From Ruminococcus flavefaciens (GTDB taxonomy: Bacteria; Bacillota; Clostridia; Oscillospirales; Ruminococcaceae), in contig NZ_FNWV01000001.1 in assembly GCF_900108555.1 (NCBI RefSeq), positions 1 through 64,000 of the forward strand: DNA of 64,000 nucleotides. The letters are read 5' to 3'. The translations under genes were made by a program, and so were the position numbers. Under the pieces are notes generated by a model. That model saw nothing but the letters and a program-made list of their open reading frames with translations, was not told the DNA's origin and ran no database searches. Of this stretch, positions 15,687-26,804 are shown in pieces (position 1 is the stretch's first letter; each line of letters opens with the position of its first letter).

Positions 15687-15861
15687 TGTATTTTTTCAAT
15701 AACTAAATTAAATACATCAAGTTACATTTTTATTAAACATTACATAATACTAACGATTTTTTCAACCAACATAGCTTTGATGAAGCAACAAGTTAATTTT
15801 ATTTAGGCTGCTTCTTCCTTTTTATTTACAATTTATCATAGAAATTATTTTCGCCATGTGG

Positions 15862-15867
15862 TATAAT
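15862..15867 (+). promoter_or_regulatory. -10 element of the LRR-dockerin operon
   Basis: TATAAT preceded by GTGG, with no recognisable -35 at the usual distance. It lies 65 bases before the start at 15932. The rest of 15587-15931 is A+T-rich and otherwise featureless apart from the divergent promoter at 15658. Confidence 0.45.
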
Positions 15868-15931
15868 TTTCTTATGCTAAAAAAGACATTTCATATGTCA
15901 CTTCTGAGGTATAGTTAAAGGAGGATTTACA

Positions 15932-17836
15932 TTGAAAAAGATATTAACATCAGCTTTATCATTCACCTTTTTGCTGTCTAACGTTAACTTAACTGTCTTA
16001 GCAGCAGACAATGCTGAACGTGCAGATCTGCCGGAAATCATCTATAAGCAGCTTCTTGAAGATGATTATATTGATGCCAACAAGGACGGCATCATAACCG
16101 AGGAGGAATACCGTTCCGTACAAATGATGACGCTTAACCTTGACGGCGTAGAGTCTCTCGACTTCCTTGAACGCCTTGAAAAACCAAAATATCTGTACTT
16201 TTCAGGCGGCAGCATCTCTGACTTTTCCCTGCTTGCAAAGTTCAAAAATTTAGAAACACTGCAATTAAGCAATATGCCGCAGGTAACTGATATTTCTTTT
16301 GTAAAGGATATGGATCTTTTGAAATTCTATATTTCGGATATGGAACAGATCACTGACGAGCAGAAGATAGCTGTAATGAAATTCCATGACGCAGATACAT
16401 CTGTTGGCTTTGCTGATCTTATCGGAGCAACTCCTACAGGAATGTTTACATATGATCAGATATCACTTGAAATTTCAGATACAAGCATTGCAAGCTTTGA
16501 TAATTATCGCGATAATCCTGTCAACGTTTGCTATGCAGATGCTTACGGCAAGTCAGCAGGTTCAACCGAATACACTTTCAAAGTGAAAGGCAAGGAAATT
16601 CACAAAGGCAGGATAAACGTAAGCGAGACAGCTGCTACAGTTTTACCGTCAGCAGAGGGTCAGACAATGCCTAAGATCGACGGTTCAAACATCTATTCCG
16701 AAGCAGACAGAGTGGTGCTGAAAGACGGGATACTTTATAAACTGGCTGACGGCAAACTGGTTGCTATAGCTGAAAACGTTGCTGATTATGATATGGATTA
16801 CACGTATAATGATAACGGCGATTTCATATCTATCGAAACGCTCTTGTATCAGGACGGAACACTTGAAGTAAACCATGAAAAGCTCACAAACGCAGACGGC
16901 CTGATCTTCACAAAGATAGGACGCGGTCTGGGTATCACCGATAAAGGCTATGTTTATTCGATTCGTAAGGAAAAAGATAAATTCAGAGTTGATCTGATCT
17001 ATAAAGGCTTTGACAGATTTCTTGAAAATTCATCACTTGATTTCATCTCAGACACAGGTGAAGTCATTCAGATCGAACTGAAAAAGAATGGTCAAACCAC
17101 TATTGGATATCAGGCATTTCCCACAGGTATCACCGATGTGGTAGATTCGTATAACTATTACTTCATCGACAAAGACAAGGTTTTGTGGGAGATCAACCGC
17201 CATGTAGGCAGTGAACCTTCAGTAAGAAAACGTGCCGAAGATGTTGTTTATGTGGGATATAGGTATTACAGCGGCGGAAAAGTTTACGGCTGCGTTCATA
17301 TCACTTCGGACGGAACTGCTTACGATGCAGGTACTACCAGAAAAGTAATATTGACTGAAACAGTTCCCGATCCTTATAAAAAAGCAGGAAAATTCGTATA
17401 TGATTTTGAAGATCTGCATACATCGGAAATAGCAAGAAGCTATAATTACCATGTTACAAACGACAATATCCTCTGCATGGAATTTAACGGCAAAAAAGCT
17501 GCTGTCTCTGATGTGGACAGTTATATAGCTGCAAGAAAAGGCAGTGACGATAAATCAATATACGCCTACTTCCTTAAAACAGACGGTACTATCTGGAGCT
17601 ATTCCTTTGAAGATGACAAATACTTCAATTTATCAGAAACTGAAACTATACTCAAAGGTGATGTAAACGCTGACAGAAAATTCGATATATCAGATATAGT
17701 CACATTTCAGAAATGGCTGCTTGCTGACAGGAACACAGAACTGAAGAACCCTAAGGCAGCTGATCTTTACGATGATAACATACTCGATGTTTTTGACCTT
17801 TGTCTTATGAGAAAAGAGCTTCTGAAAAATAATTAA
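15932..17836 (+). CDS. Secreted LRR-like protein with C-terminal dockerin
   Basis: 634 aa. The start is TTG (15932-15934) behind a perfect AAAGGAGG seven bases away; no ATG fits. Signal peptide (about 1-24, TVLA/AD). An EF-hand-like loop, DANKDGIITEEEY, is near 48-60. Short leucine-rich units follow (LNLDGVESLDFLERLEKP, FKNLETLQLSNMPQVTDISF, about 67-140). Residues about 170-560 are not assigned. A dockerin occupies about 570-632: KGDVNADRKFDISDIVTFQK, then DLYDDNILDVFDLCLMRKEL. The second Ca loop is degenerate. The VFDLCLMRKELL ending is a recurrent R. flavefaciens dockerin form distinct from that of the GH9 protein, so it may bind another cohesin. No catalytic motif seen. Followed after 28 bases by another dockerin gene in the same direction. 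Confidence 0.8.
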   Translation: MKKILTSALSFTFLLSNVNLTVLAADNAERADLPEIIYKQLLEDDYIDANKDGIITEEEYRSVQMMTLNLDGVESLDFLERLEKPKYLYFSGGSISDFSLLAKFKNLETLQLSNMPQVTDISFVKDMDLLKFYISDMEQITDEQKIAVMKFHDADTSVGFADLIGATPTGMFTYDQISLEISDTSIASFDNYRDNPVNVCYADAYGKSAGSTEYTFKVKGKEIHKGRINVSETAATVLPSAEGQTMPKIDGSNIYSEADRVVLKDGILYKLADGKLVAIAENVADYDMDYTYNDNGDFISIETLLYQDGTLEVNHEKLTNADGLIFTKIGRGLGITDKGYVYSIRKEKDKFRVDLIYKGFDRFLENSSLDFISDTGEVIQIELKKNGQTTIGYQAFPTGITDVVDSYNYYFIDKDKVLWEINRHVGSEPSVRKRAEDVVYVGYRYYSGGKVYGCVHITSDGTAYDAGTTRKVILTETVPDPYKKAGKFVYDFEDLHTSEIARSYNYHVTNDNILCMEFNGKKAAVSDVDSYIAARKGSDDKSIYAYFLKTDGTIWSYSFEDDKYFNLSETETILKGDVNADRKFDISDIVTFQKWLLADRNTELKNPKAADLYDDNILDVFDLCLMRKELLKNN

Positions 17837-17864
17837 TCCAGAATGATCTATTGGAGGACTACAA

Positions 17865-20315
17865 ATGAAATTAAATAAAACAGCAGCATTAATTGCTGCA
17901 CTTTCAATACTCAACAGTACTATGTCTGTTTTTGAAGTGTCTGCGGCAGATTCAGTGACTACAACTACTACAGTAACTTCTACACAGACGACTACAACTT
18001 CAAAGACTTCGGAAACTTCTTCTAAAAATCAGGAACACCTTGTATATGACGCAGAAGCAAGAGTTTTAACTCTGCACGGAGAATTCACCAGTGCGGAGAT
18101 AAGAGGCTTTAAATACGCCTCAAAGCTTACAAGCATAGTAGCGTCTGAGGATGCTGTTTTCCCGGAAAACTGCAACAATATGTTCTATTTCTGCAAGAAA
18201 TGCAGGAAAATGGACTTTTCAAAGGCTGATACATCAAAAATAACGGTGATGCAGTCCATGTTTTCGGGCTGTGAATCCCTCACCGAGCTTGAATTTGGTA
18301 ATTTCGATACAAGCAATGTAAAGAATATGTCATATATGTTCAGCGGCTGTACTTCCCTTGAAACGATGGATATCTCAGGTTTTGACACAAGCAGTTTGGA
18401 AACAATGAGAGCTATGTTTACGAAATGTTCTTCGCTTAAAACTGTCAACCTCGGCAAGATAAGCACTAAAAATCTGAAAAGCATTGACTTTATCTTTTCA
18501 CAATGCGGTTCTCTTGAATCAGTTGACTTCAGCGGTCTTGATCTTTCCAATGTTGCATACAAGGGCTATGCGTTTGAGGACTGCTACAGTCTCAGTACAA
18601 TAAAACTTGGAGAAAAATCAGGAAATATAACATCAGCAATGGGAGTTTTCAATTTTGGCTGGGTAAACGAAAAAGAACCCGATGTAAAAGTCAGCGGCAA
18701 CGGTGAATTTGCAGTTATCAATAATACCGGCGAAAATACATATACCTACAATAAGACACCGGAAGATAAGCTCTGCTACAGCTTTAACACTACGTCTAAA
18801 ACACTTACTCTTCACGGAAATATCGACAAAGAACAGATAAGCGATCTTGTTTACAAGAGATCAGTACTCAAGGTCATAGCCGAGGAAGGTACTGTACTTC
18901 CTGAGGATTGCAGTGAACTATTCAAGCTGTATAAAGGCTGTTCTGTCATTGATCTTTCCAAGGCTACAGGCACACCAAAGAATATGAAAGCTATGTTCAT
19001 GGACTGCGAGCTGGTAAACACGATCTCTATGGATAAGATCGATACCTCGAAAGTAACAGATATGAGCAGTATGTTTGAATACTGCACAAAGCTCAACTCT
19101 TCATGCGTTGAGAAGCTCAATACATCAAGCGTTACTGATATGTCTCATATGCTGGACGGCTGCTGGAGCTTCTATGACCTTGATCTGAGGAATTTTGATA
19201 CCTCAAATGTTACGAACATGAGCTATATGCTGGCAAGAAGCTCCGCTATAACCTCTGTTGATCTAAGCAGCTTTGATACCTCAAAAGTCGAAGATATGAG
19301 CTATATGTTCGAGAACGACCACGAGATAAAGACGCTCTCACTCAGCAACTTTGATACGAGTAAAGTCAATAATATGCGAGCAATGTTCCAGTCCTGCAAC
19401 GCACTCACAAACCTTGATATCAGCAGTTTTGACACTTCAAATGTTAAAGATATGTATGCCATGTTCTGTAACTGCGAGAATTTAAAAAAGATCGATATAT
19501 CTCATTTCAATACCTCAAAGGTCGAGCAAATGGGATTGCTGTTCAGTGCCTGCCGCACAGCAGAATACATCGAATTAGGAAACATAGATACCTCTGCAGC
19601 AACAGATATGGGTGCAATGTTTACTGCCTGCGAGTCACTGAAAAAGATCGATCTTAGTAAGTTCAATACATCTAAAGTTCAACACATGAATGCAATGTTC
19701 CGAAACTGTCATTCTCTCACTGAGATAGACCTCAGTTCTTTCGACACGTCAAATGTTACAAATATGAGTGAAATGTTCAAATTATGCTCAGGTCTTGAAG
19801 CACTTGATGTTACTCCGCTGAAAACAGACAATGTTACTGACATGAGCATGATGTTCGTGGACTGCAATAAGCTCACGAGCCTTGACCTCAGTAATTTCGA
19901 TACAGGCAATGTGAAGTTCTCGTCAAGTATGTTCGGGGGCTGCACTGAACTGAATTCTTTAACGCTCGGTGATAAGTTCAGCGGAGTAGATACGGGTATG
20001 AGACTTCATAACGGCGGCTGGGCAAACACTAATGCTCCCGACGTTTGTATCAGTGGAAGCGGCGAATATGCCGTTATAAACAACAACGGAAAGAACACAT
20101 ATATCTTCACAGGCAATGCAGCACCAATATCCGTGGGTGACAGCAACGGTGACGGTGATGTGAATACTGCCGACCTTGTTACGATCAGCAGCTTTATCCT
20201 CGGAAAAAATACAGCTTCTGCCGTAAGCAAGGAAGGCTCAGACATAAACGGCGACGGAGTTATCGATATCTTTGACGTGGTAGCTCTGAGAAAACTTCTC
20301 ATAAAGAAAGGCTGA
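17865..20315 (+). CDS. BspA/DUF285-repeat surface protein with C-terminal dockerin
   Basis: 816 aa. Signal peptide (about 1-27), Thr-rich spacer, then two modules of the same plan. Each has a cap (LVYDAEARVLTLHGEF; LCYSFNTTSKTLTLHGNI), a run of repeats of 23-24 residues of the form F(D/N)TSxVxxMxxMFxxCxxLxxLDLS, and a closing cap (GWVNEKEPDVKVSGNGEFAV; GWANTNAPDVCISGSGEYAV). I count about five repeats in the first module and about fourteen in the second. The repeats are DUF285/BspA-like leucine-rich units, generally binding modules. The dockerin (about 755-815) has two intact loops, DSNGDGDVNTAD and DINGDGVIDIFD. No catalytic domain. GGAGG precedes the ATG; it lies 28 bases behind the LRR-dockerin gene, so the pair is one operon. 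Confidence 0.85.
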   Translation: MKLNKTAALIAALSILNSTMSVFEVSAADSVTTTTTVTSTQTTTTSKTSETSSKNQEHLVYDAEARVLTLHGEFTSAEIRGFKYASKLTSIVASEDAVFPENCNNMFYFCKKCRKMDFSKADTSKITVMQSMFSGCESLTELEFGNFDTSNVKNMSYMFSGCTSLETMDISGFDTSSLETMRAMFTKCSSLKTVNLGKISTKNLKSIDFIFSQCGSLESVDFSGLDLSNVAYKGYAFEDCYSLSTIKLGEKSGNITSAMGVFNFGWVNEKEPDVKVSGNGEFAVINNTGENTYTYNKTPEDKLCYSFNTTSKTLTLHGNIDKEQISDLVYKRSVLKVIAEEGTVLPEDCSELFKLYKGCSVIDLSKATGTPKNMKAMFMDCELVNTISMDKIDTSKVTDMSSMFEYCTKLNSSCVEKLNTSSVTDMSHMLDGCWSFYDLDLRNFDTSNVTNMSYMLARSSAITSVDLSSFDTSKVEDMSYMFENDHEIKTLSLSNFDTSKVNNMRAMFQSCNALTNLDISSFDTSNVKDMYAMFCNCENLKKIDISHFNTSKVEQMGLLFSACRTAEYIELGNIDTSAATDMGAMFTACESLKKIDLSKFNTSKVQHMNAMFRNCHSLTEIDLSSFDTSNVTNMSEMFKLCSGLEALDVTPLKTDNVTDMSMMFVDCNKLTSLDLSNFDTGNVKFSSSMFGGCTELNSLTLGDKFSGVDTGMRLHNGGWANTNAPDVCISGSGEYAVINNNGKNTYIFTGNAAPISVGDSNGDGDVNTADLVTISSFILGKNTASAVSKEGSDINGDGVIDIFDVVALRKLLIKKG

Positions 20316-20321
20316 ATGTTT

Positions 20322-20352
20322 AAAGCACAGACTTTAAAGTCTGTGCTTTTTC
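20322..20352 (+). terminator. Terminator of the LRR/BspA dockerin operon
   Basis: 28-bp perfect palindrome AAAGCACAGACTTT/AAAGTCTGTGCTTT followed by TCTTTT. Confidence 0.9.
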
Positions 20353-20391
20353 TTTTGTTTTGTGTCATTTACATCATGTGAAAGGTTAAAC

Positions 20392-20420
20392 TTGAAAACA
20401 ATGCCGTAATATGATATAAT
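20392..20420 (+). promoter_or_regulatory. Promoter of the GH3-esterase operon
   Basis: TTGAAA (20392-20397), 17-bp spacer, TATAAT (20415-20420). Confidence 0.75.
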
Positions 20421-20484
20421 ATTACTAAATGCATAAACTAATGCATTATCAAACATTATTATATATACTAAAAGGAGTGAAAAC

Positions 20485-22986
20485 ATGAAAAAAGCACTTG
20501 CACTTTTACTTCCGCTGACATTGCTTATATCAACTGTGTCATGTGCGGAGAAAAACAAATCATCAGAAAAATCTGAAACTGAAACAACAAAGGCAGTTAC
20601 ATCAGCAGCCGAAACTACAACAATGACAGAGGTGAACTTCGACGGTCCGAAGTATCAGACTTATGCCACCATGACTCCAGAGGAGATAGTTGCAACTCTC
20701 ACACTCGAACAGAAGGCAAGCCAAATGGTACAGCCTGCGGTCTACAATATCACCGAGGACGACATGAAAGCCAGTGACTACGGCAGTATCCTCTCCACGG
20801 TAGGCTGTATCGACTTTGAAGCATGGGCTGAGACCGTTGACGGTTTCCAGCAGGCAGCCATTGACTCAGAGGCAGGTATCCCCTATATCTACGGACAGGA
20901 CGACGTTCACGGTGTAAATTACTGTAAGGACGCTGTGTACTTCCCACATAATATCGGACAAGGAGCAGCAAATGATGAAGAGCTTGCCTATCAGGTAGGT
21001 CTTATTACAGCTGACGAAGCAAAGCTCTGCCATATGATGTGGAACTTCTCGCCCTGTGTTGCTCAGTCTGTTGACCCTCGCTGGGGACGTACCTATGAGT
21101 CCTACGGTTCTGACCTTGAGACCATAACCAAACTCAGTACTGCCTACACAAAGGGACTTATCGACGGCGGACTTGTTGCCTGCGCAAAGCATTTCTTTGC
21201 TGACGGCAATGTACTTTACGGAACAGGTGAAGCAGGAGCGCCATTAAAGCGTATCGACCGCGGCGATGCACAGCTCACTGACGCGGAGGTAGAGGAACTT
21301 CTCAAAGTATATCAGGCACAGATAGACGCAGGAGTTCAGACTATAATGATCAGTCATTCGTCTCTCAACGGAGTGAAGATGCACGAAAATAAGGAATACA
21401 TCATGAAACTCAAGGACGAAATGGGCTTTGAGGGATTTATCGTCAGCGACTGGGGCTCTATAGAGCATACATCGGGTGCGACATATAAAGATCAGGTCAT
21501 TAACGGCGTAAACGCAGGCATTGATATGCTCATGGAGACCGATAGATACGACGAGGCAAAGCAGATAATCATCGATGCAGTTGGCAGCGGTGACGTAACC
21601 GAAGAACGTGTAAACGATGCCGTTACGAGAATTATAAAGGTCAAGAAGGACGCAGGTCTCTTTGACGATCCGTTGCTGAAAAATATCAAGACCGAAAAGA
21701 TAGCCACAGGTTCCCTTGAATACCGAAAGGTAGCCGAAAAGCTTGTTGAGGAGAGCCTTGTACTTCTTAAAAATGAAAACAATGTGCTTCCACTGAAAAA
21801 AGGAACAAAGGTCTATATCACAGGACCTGCCGCAAACAGCTGTCAGGCACAGTGCGGCGGCTGGACTATGGACTGGAATGGTTCCAACAAGAAGGACGTT
21901 CCGGGAGTTACAACAATACAGGAAGCTTTCGAGAGATACGCCAAGGATTACGGCATTGAAGTCATCACAGACAAGGAACAGGCAGATAAAGCCGATGTGG
22001 TGCTGCTTTGCTTAGGTGAGCAGAACTACGCCGAGTGGAACGGAGATACCGAGGACATGAGCCTTTTCGGTACTCTTGGACTTAAAGGCAATTCCGAGGC
22101 GCGTGCAGAAGCAAAGGAGCTTGGCAAGCCAACTGTTACCTGTATCGTTGCAGGCAGAAATGTTCTCATAAACAAGAGACTGTATGACGACTGGGACAGT
22201 GTAGTTATGTGCTATCTTCCAGGCTCTGAGGGCAAGGGCGTATCCGATGTGCTCTGCGGCTGTGCTGACTTTACAGGCAAACTCCCAAGCCCGTGGTACA
22301 GTTCATTAGACCAGATACGCACAGACAAGTGCTGGCTTGAAAGAGGCTACGGACTTAGCTACGGCGACGGCTTCAAACCGCAGACTGAGCCAGAGACCAT
22401 ACTCGATCCGCCTACAGAAGTTGAACCTGATCCTGCATTGAAAGGTACTAATTATAAAGCAGGATTGTTTAAGGACGGCGTATACGTCAATGAATATGCA
22501 AATATCAAACTCAATGTTCCCGGAGAACTGAATTATTTCCCTAATGATACTGATCCCGAGGAAAAAGAAGCTTACATTGCAGAGCTTACTGATGAAGAAG
22601 AGATCAGGCGCGAAAGGGCGCAAATACTTGAAACAAGTTTTGGCAATGCTAAAGAATCCGTAATGGTATTCTTTGTAAACACAAAAATCGGATTCCCTGA
22701 TTCTGCGGACGTTACCGCAGAAGATGTTATGGACTATTGTAAGGAATGGATAGATGGACAGATAACTAATGATGGCGGTAATGCTGACTGGAAAGAACGT
22801 AAAAAGGTAAAGCTTGGCAGCGAAGAATTTTCGAGAGATGTAGTTTATTATTGGGACGGCAAGGCATTCGATTGTTTCTATATGAGAAAGCTTGATGACG
22901 ACCTTGTTTGCTGGATATATGTGACAACAAGTGAACAAGGTAGAACTCCCGAATACTATGAATCACTGTTCGAGGATATAAAGTGA
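20485..22986 (+). CDS. Lipoprotein beta-glucosidase-like GH3 enzyme with an extra C-terminal domain
   Basis: 833 aa. A lipoprotein signal (LISTVSC, lipid-attached C20) and a Thr/Glu linker lead into GH3. The N-terminal (beta/alpha)8 domain includes GIPYIYGQDDVHG, the substrate-binding phrase CAKHFFADG, and the nucleophile motif GFIVSDWGS (D322). The alpha/beta sandwich domain contains LCLGEQNYAEWNGDTEDMSL, where the acid/base Glu is expected. GH3 enzymes of this type release glucose or xylose from oligosaccharide ends; here at the outer face of the membrane. After the GH3 fold (about residue 635) comes a Pro/Glu linker and about 170 residues ending in YYESLFEDIK that I cannot assign and that GH3 enzymes do not normally carry. 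AAAGGAG precedes the ATG. The stop overlaps the next gene's GTG. Confidence 0.87.
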   Translation: MKKALALLLPLTLLISTVSCAEKNKSSEKSETETTKAVTSAAETTTMTEVNFDGPKYQTYATMTPEEIVATLTLEQKASQMVQPAVYNITEDDMKASDYGSILSTVGCIDFEAWAETVDGFQQAAIDSEAGIPYIYGQDDVHGVNYCKDAVYFPHNIGQGAANDEELAYQVGLITADEAKLCHMMWNFSPCVAQSVDPRWGRTYESYGSDLETITKLSTAYTKGLIDGGLVACAKHFFADGNVLYGTGEAGAPLKRIDRGDAQLTDAEVEELLKVYQAQIDAGVQTIMISHSSLNGVKMHENKEYIMKLKDEMGFEGFIVSDWGSIEHTSGATYKDQVINGVNAGIDMLMETDRYDEAKQIIIDAVGSGDVTEERVNDAVTRIIKVKKDAGLFDDPLLKNIKTEKIATGSLEYRKVAEKLVEESLVLLKNENNVLPLKKGTKVYITGPAANSCQAQCGGWTMDWNGSNKKDVPGVTTIQEAFERYAKDYGIEVITDKEQADKADVVLLCLGEQNYAEWNGDTEDMSLFGTLGLKGNSEARAEAKELGKPTVTCIVAGRNVLINKRLYDDWDSVVMCYLPGSEGKGVSDVLCGCADFTGKLPSPWYSSLDQIRTDKCWLERGYGLSYGDGFKPQTEPETILDPPTEVEPDPALKGTNYKAGLFKDGVYVNEYANIKLNVPGELNYFPNDTDPEEKEAYIAELTDEEEIRRERAQILETSFGNAKESVMVFFVNTKIGFPDSADVTAEDVMDYCKEWIDGQITNDGGNADWKERKKVKLGSEEFSRDVVYYWDGKAFDCFYMRKLDDDLVCWIYVTTSEQGRTPEYYESLFEDIK

Positions 22987-24182
22987 ACATCATGAAGAAA
23001 CATATATCAATTATCGCAGTCGGCTGTGCATTATGCATAGCCGCTGTGGCAGCATTTACTGGCTGTTCAAAGGATAATAGCGACACAGCCATTACAGCTG
23101 CGAAACCAGAAAATGCTGAAACTTCAATACTATCAGAAGGAGAACTCATGTTGCAGAGTATACCCGTAACGTCCGATAATGCGAAACTGCAAAGCAGAAC
23201 CGTTGTACAGGACGATGTTTTATGGCTTGTGCAGAGCGGTTCAGCTGCGGAGTTTACCGTCAGCGGCAGAAGTGCCTCTATTACTCTTGCAGGCAGCAGT
23301 GGCATAAACAACGATGAAGAACACCGTCCGCGCTATGCTGTATATATTGATGATAAACAGTTCTGCGATGTAATTATGGATAAGCCCGAGGAGACAATAA
23401 GCCTTTGGAAAGATACGGATAAAACCGCAGCAGTAAAAGTCATGCTGCTCTCGGAAGCAATGTTCGGCGGTGTAGGTATACGCTCCGTCAATGTGGACAG
23501 CGATTCGGCTCAGCCTGTAACTCCCCTGTCAGCCGCTCCATTGACGATCGAATTCATTGGTGATTCCATAACCTGCGGATACGGTGTTGAGAGCAAAAGC
23601 GGCAGTGAACCGTTTATGACCTCAACGGAGAATTTCTCCAAGTCCTATGCCTATCTTGCAGCGAAGTCCCTCGGTGCAGACTACACTACCTGCTGCTACA
23701 GCGGTTACGGTATCGTGTCAGGCTACACAGGTGACGGTAATAAAAATGCAAATGAACTCCTGCCTGACTGCTACGAACTTGCCAGCAAGTTTGAGGATTA
23801 TGACAATGACTGGTCGTTTCCCGAACAATGCGATGTCGTTGTGATAAATCTCGGAACAAATGACTTCAATTATGTTTCACAAGATCTTGAAGTACGCGGC
23901 AGTGAATTTGTAGACAGCTATAAGACTTTCTTAAAAAATGTTCGTGAAAAACGTCCGAATGCTGCTATTATCTGCACAGTCGGAACTATGGGCGGCGATG
24001 ATGTTTACACGCTTATAGAACAGGCTGTTGCCGAGCTTAACGATGATAAAATAACATCTTACTTCTCACAACCACAGTCTATGCGCGACGGCATGGGTGC
24101 GAACGGTCATCCGTCTAAGAGAACGCAGCAAAACAGTGCCGATATACTTTCTGACAAAATACGCAAGGTTCTCGGACAATAG
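22983..24182 (+). CDS. SGNH/CE2-like acetylesterase lipoprotein
   Basis: 399 aa. Lipobox AFTGC (C28). The N-terminal beta-sandwich of about 130 residues (ending near VGIRSVNVD) and the catalytic domain with GDSITCGYG (nucleophile S195), NLGTND and GHPSK (H376) match the CE2 layout, which removes acetyl groups from xylan or glucomannan. The GTG at 22983 overlaps the GH3 stop (GTGA) and has GAGG seven bases upstream, favouring coupled initiation there. An ATG at 22992 is an alternative that leaves the signal peptide intact. Being anchored beside the GH3 enzyme, it probably deacetylates oligosaccharides at the membrane before glycosidase attack or uptake. Confidence 0.8.
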   Translation: MNIMKKHISIIAVGCALCIAAVAAFTGCSKDNSDTAITAAKPENAETSILSEGELMLQSIPVTSDNAKLQSRTVVQDDVLWLVQSGSAAEFTVSGRSASITLAGSSGINNDEEHRPRYAVYIDDKQFCDVIMDKPEETISLWKDTDKTAAVKVMLLSEAMFGGVGIRSVNVDSDSAQPVTPLSAAPLTIEFIGDSITCGYGVESKSGSEPFMTSTENFSKSYAYLAAKSLGADYTTCCYSGYGIVSGYTGDGNKNANELLPDCYELASKFEDYDNDWSFPEQCDVVVINLGTNDFNYVSQDLEVRGSEFVDSYKTFLKNVREKRPNAAIICTVGTMGGDDVYTLIEQAVAELNDDKITSYFSQPQSMRDGMGANGHPSKRTQQNSADILSDKIRKVLGQ

Positions 24183-24192
24183 ATTATAAATT

Positions 24193-24230
24193 AAAGACCT
24201 GCCTGTTATTTTTACAGGCAGGTCTTTTTA

Positions 24231-24231
<1 letters not shown>
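24193..24231 (+). terminator. Bidirectional terminator between the GH3-esterase operon and GH51
   Basis: 14-bp perfect stem AAAGACCTGCCTGT/ACAGGCAGGTCTTT with T-runs in both directions; it abuts the GH51 stop. Confidence 0.9.
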
Positions 24232-25706
<1,475 letters not shown>

Positions 25707-25917
25707 TTACACTCCAGATCATATTTATGTAATCATTAATAGCATAAGCCGTCAGTTTTTAATGATCTATTCTGCATATATAAATCAAAGCTAAAAAAGT
25801 AACAGTATGCTTCTTTAATATTCCCATAAATGCAATGTTTTAAATTAAAATCTTAGTATATCCTGCTTTTGTCCCTCTTTATCAAAGAACTGACATTTAC
25901 ATATGCCGATACTGATA

Positions 25918-26790
25918 TTAACCCTTTACAGCACCTGCTGTCAGACCGTCAACGATCTTGTTTGAGAATGCGCAGTAAACAATTATAGTCGGTATGATAG
26001 CGATTATAATAGCCGCAAACATCTGCGAATAATTCGTATTATATGGTCCTACGAACTTAGAGAGCGATACAGGAAGTGTCTTCTTGGCATCATCGGAAAT
26101 GAATACCATAGCAAGAAGCAGCTCATTCCAGTTACCGATAAATGTCATAAGTCCTGTTACGAAAAGACCGGTTCTGCCGAGTGGAAGGCATATCCTGAAA
26201 AATATCTGGAAAATATTTGCACCTTCCATACAAGCACTTTCGATAAGTTCATTAGGAATACCCTTAAAAAAGCCTGTCATAATGAATATAGTTATCGGAA
26301 GCGAGAAAGTAAGGTAAGGAAGTATAAGTCCTGTAATTGTATTTGAAAGACCTAACTTTGCAAATCTTGTAAAAAGAGGAATAAGCACACAGTGCACAGG
26401 TATCATCATACCTGTAAGGAAATAAGTCATGGCAAGCTTTGCACCCTTCCAACGCATACGTGCAATGCCGAATGCAGCCATTGAACCGATGATCATGCTT
26501 AATATCAACGAAGCAACGCATACAACAAATGAATTGAATGTCGCTATGCCAAGACGTCCTGCTGTCCACGCGAAAGAATAGTTATCAAATGTAACTTTCT
26601 CAGGCAGTGCAAAAGGAGCGCTGAATATCTCCTTATTGGTCTTGAATGATACATTGAATACCCATAACAGAGGGAAAATATATGTTATGCATATAAGTAT
26701 CAGAAATACATATATTACTACCTGTATCGGTGCTATCTTTTTTCTGGAGGTAGGATCCAGTTCAGCAACAGCTGATTTTGAAGAACTCAT
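25918..26790 (-). CDS. Sugar ABC transporter permease, MalG type
   Basis: 290 aa with six membrane segments. The EAA loop reads ELIESACMEGANIFQIFFRICLPLG, as in MalG/CUT1 permeases, and the C-terminus ends DGLTAGAVKG as usual. It forms the membrane channel with the permease encoded 14 bases upstream, receiving sugars from the lipoprotein at 27790. No ATP-binding subunit is encoded here; CUT1 systems in Firmicutes commonly share a distant MsmK-type ATPase. Context suggests arabino-xylo-oligosaccharide uptake. Confidence 0.92.
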   Translation of the reverse strand: MSSSKSAVAELDPTSRKKIAPIQVVIYVFLILICITYIFPLLWVFNVSFKTNKEIFSAPFALPEKVTFDNYSFAWTAGRLGIATFNSFVVCVASLILSMIIGSMAAFGIARMRWKGAKLAMTYFLTGMMIPVHCVLIPLFTRFAKLGLSNTITGLILPYLTFSLPITIFIMTGFFKGIPNELIESACMEGANIFQIFFRICLPLGRTGLFVTGLMTFIGNWNELLLAMVFISDDAKKTLPVSLSKFVGPYNTNYSQMFAAIIIAIIPTIIVYCAFSNKIVDGLTAGAVKG

Positions 26791-26804
26791 CTGACTCCGC
26801 CTCC

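Noticed and set aside
22306..23311. Minus-strand open frames of 210 and 181 codons over the end of GH3 and start of the esterase
   Set aside because: No ribosome sites, odd composition, and they lie opposite two strongly supported genes with lipobox and catalytic motifs.
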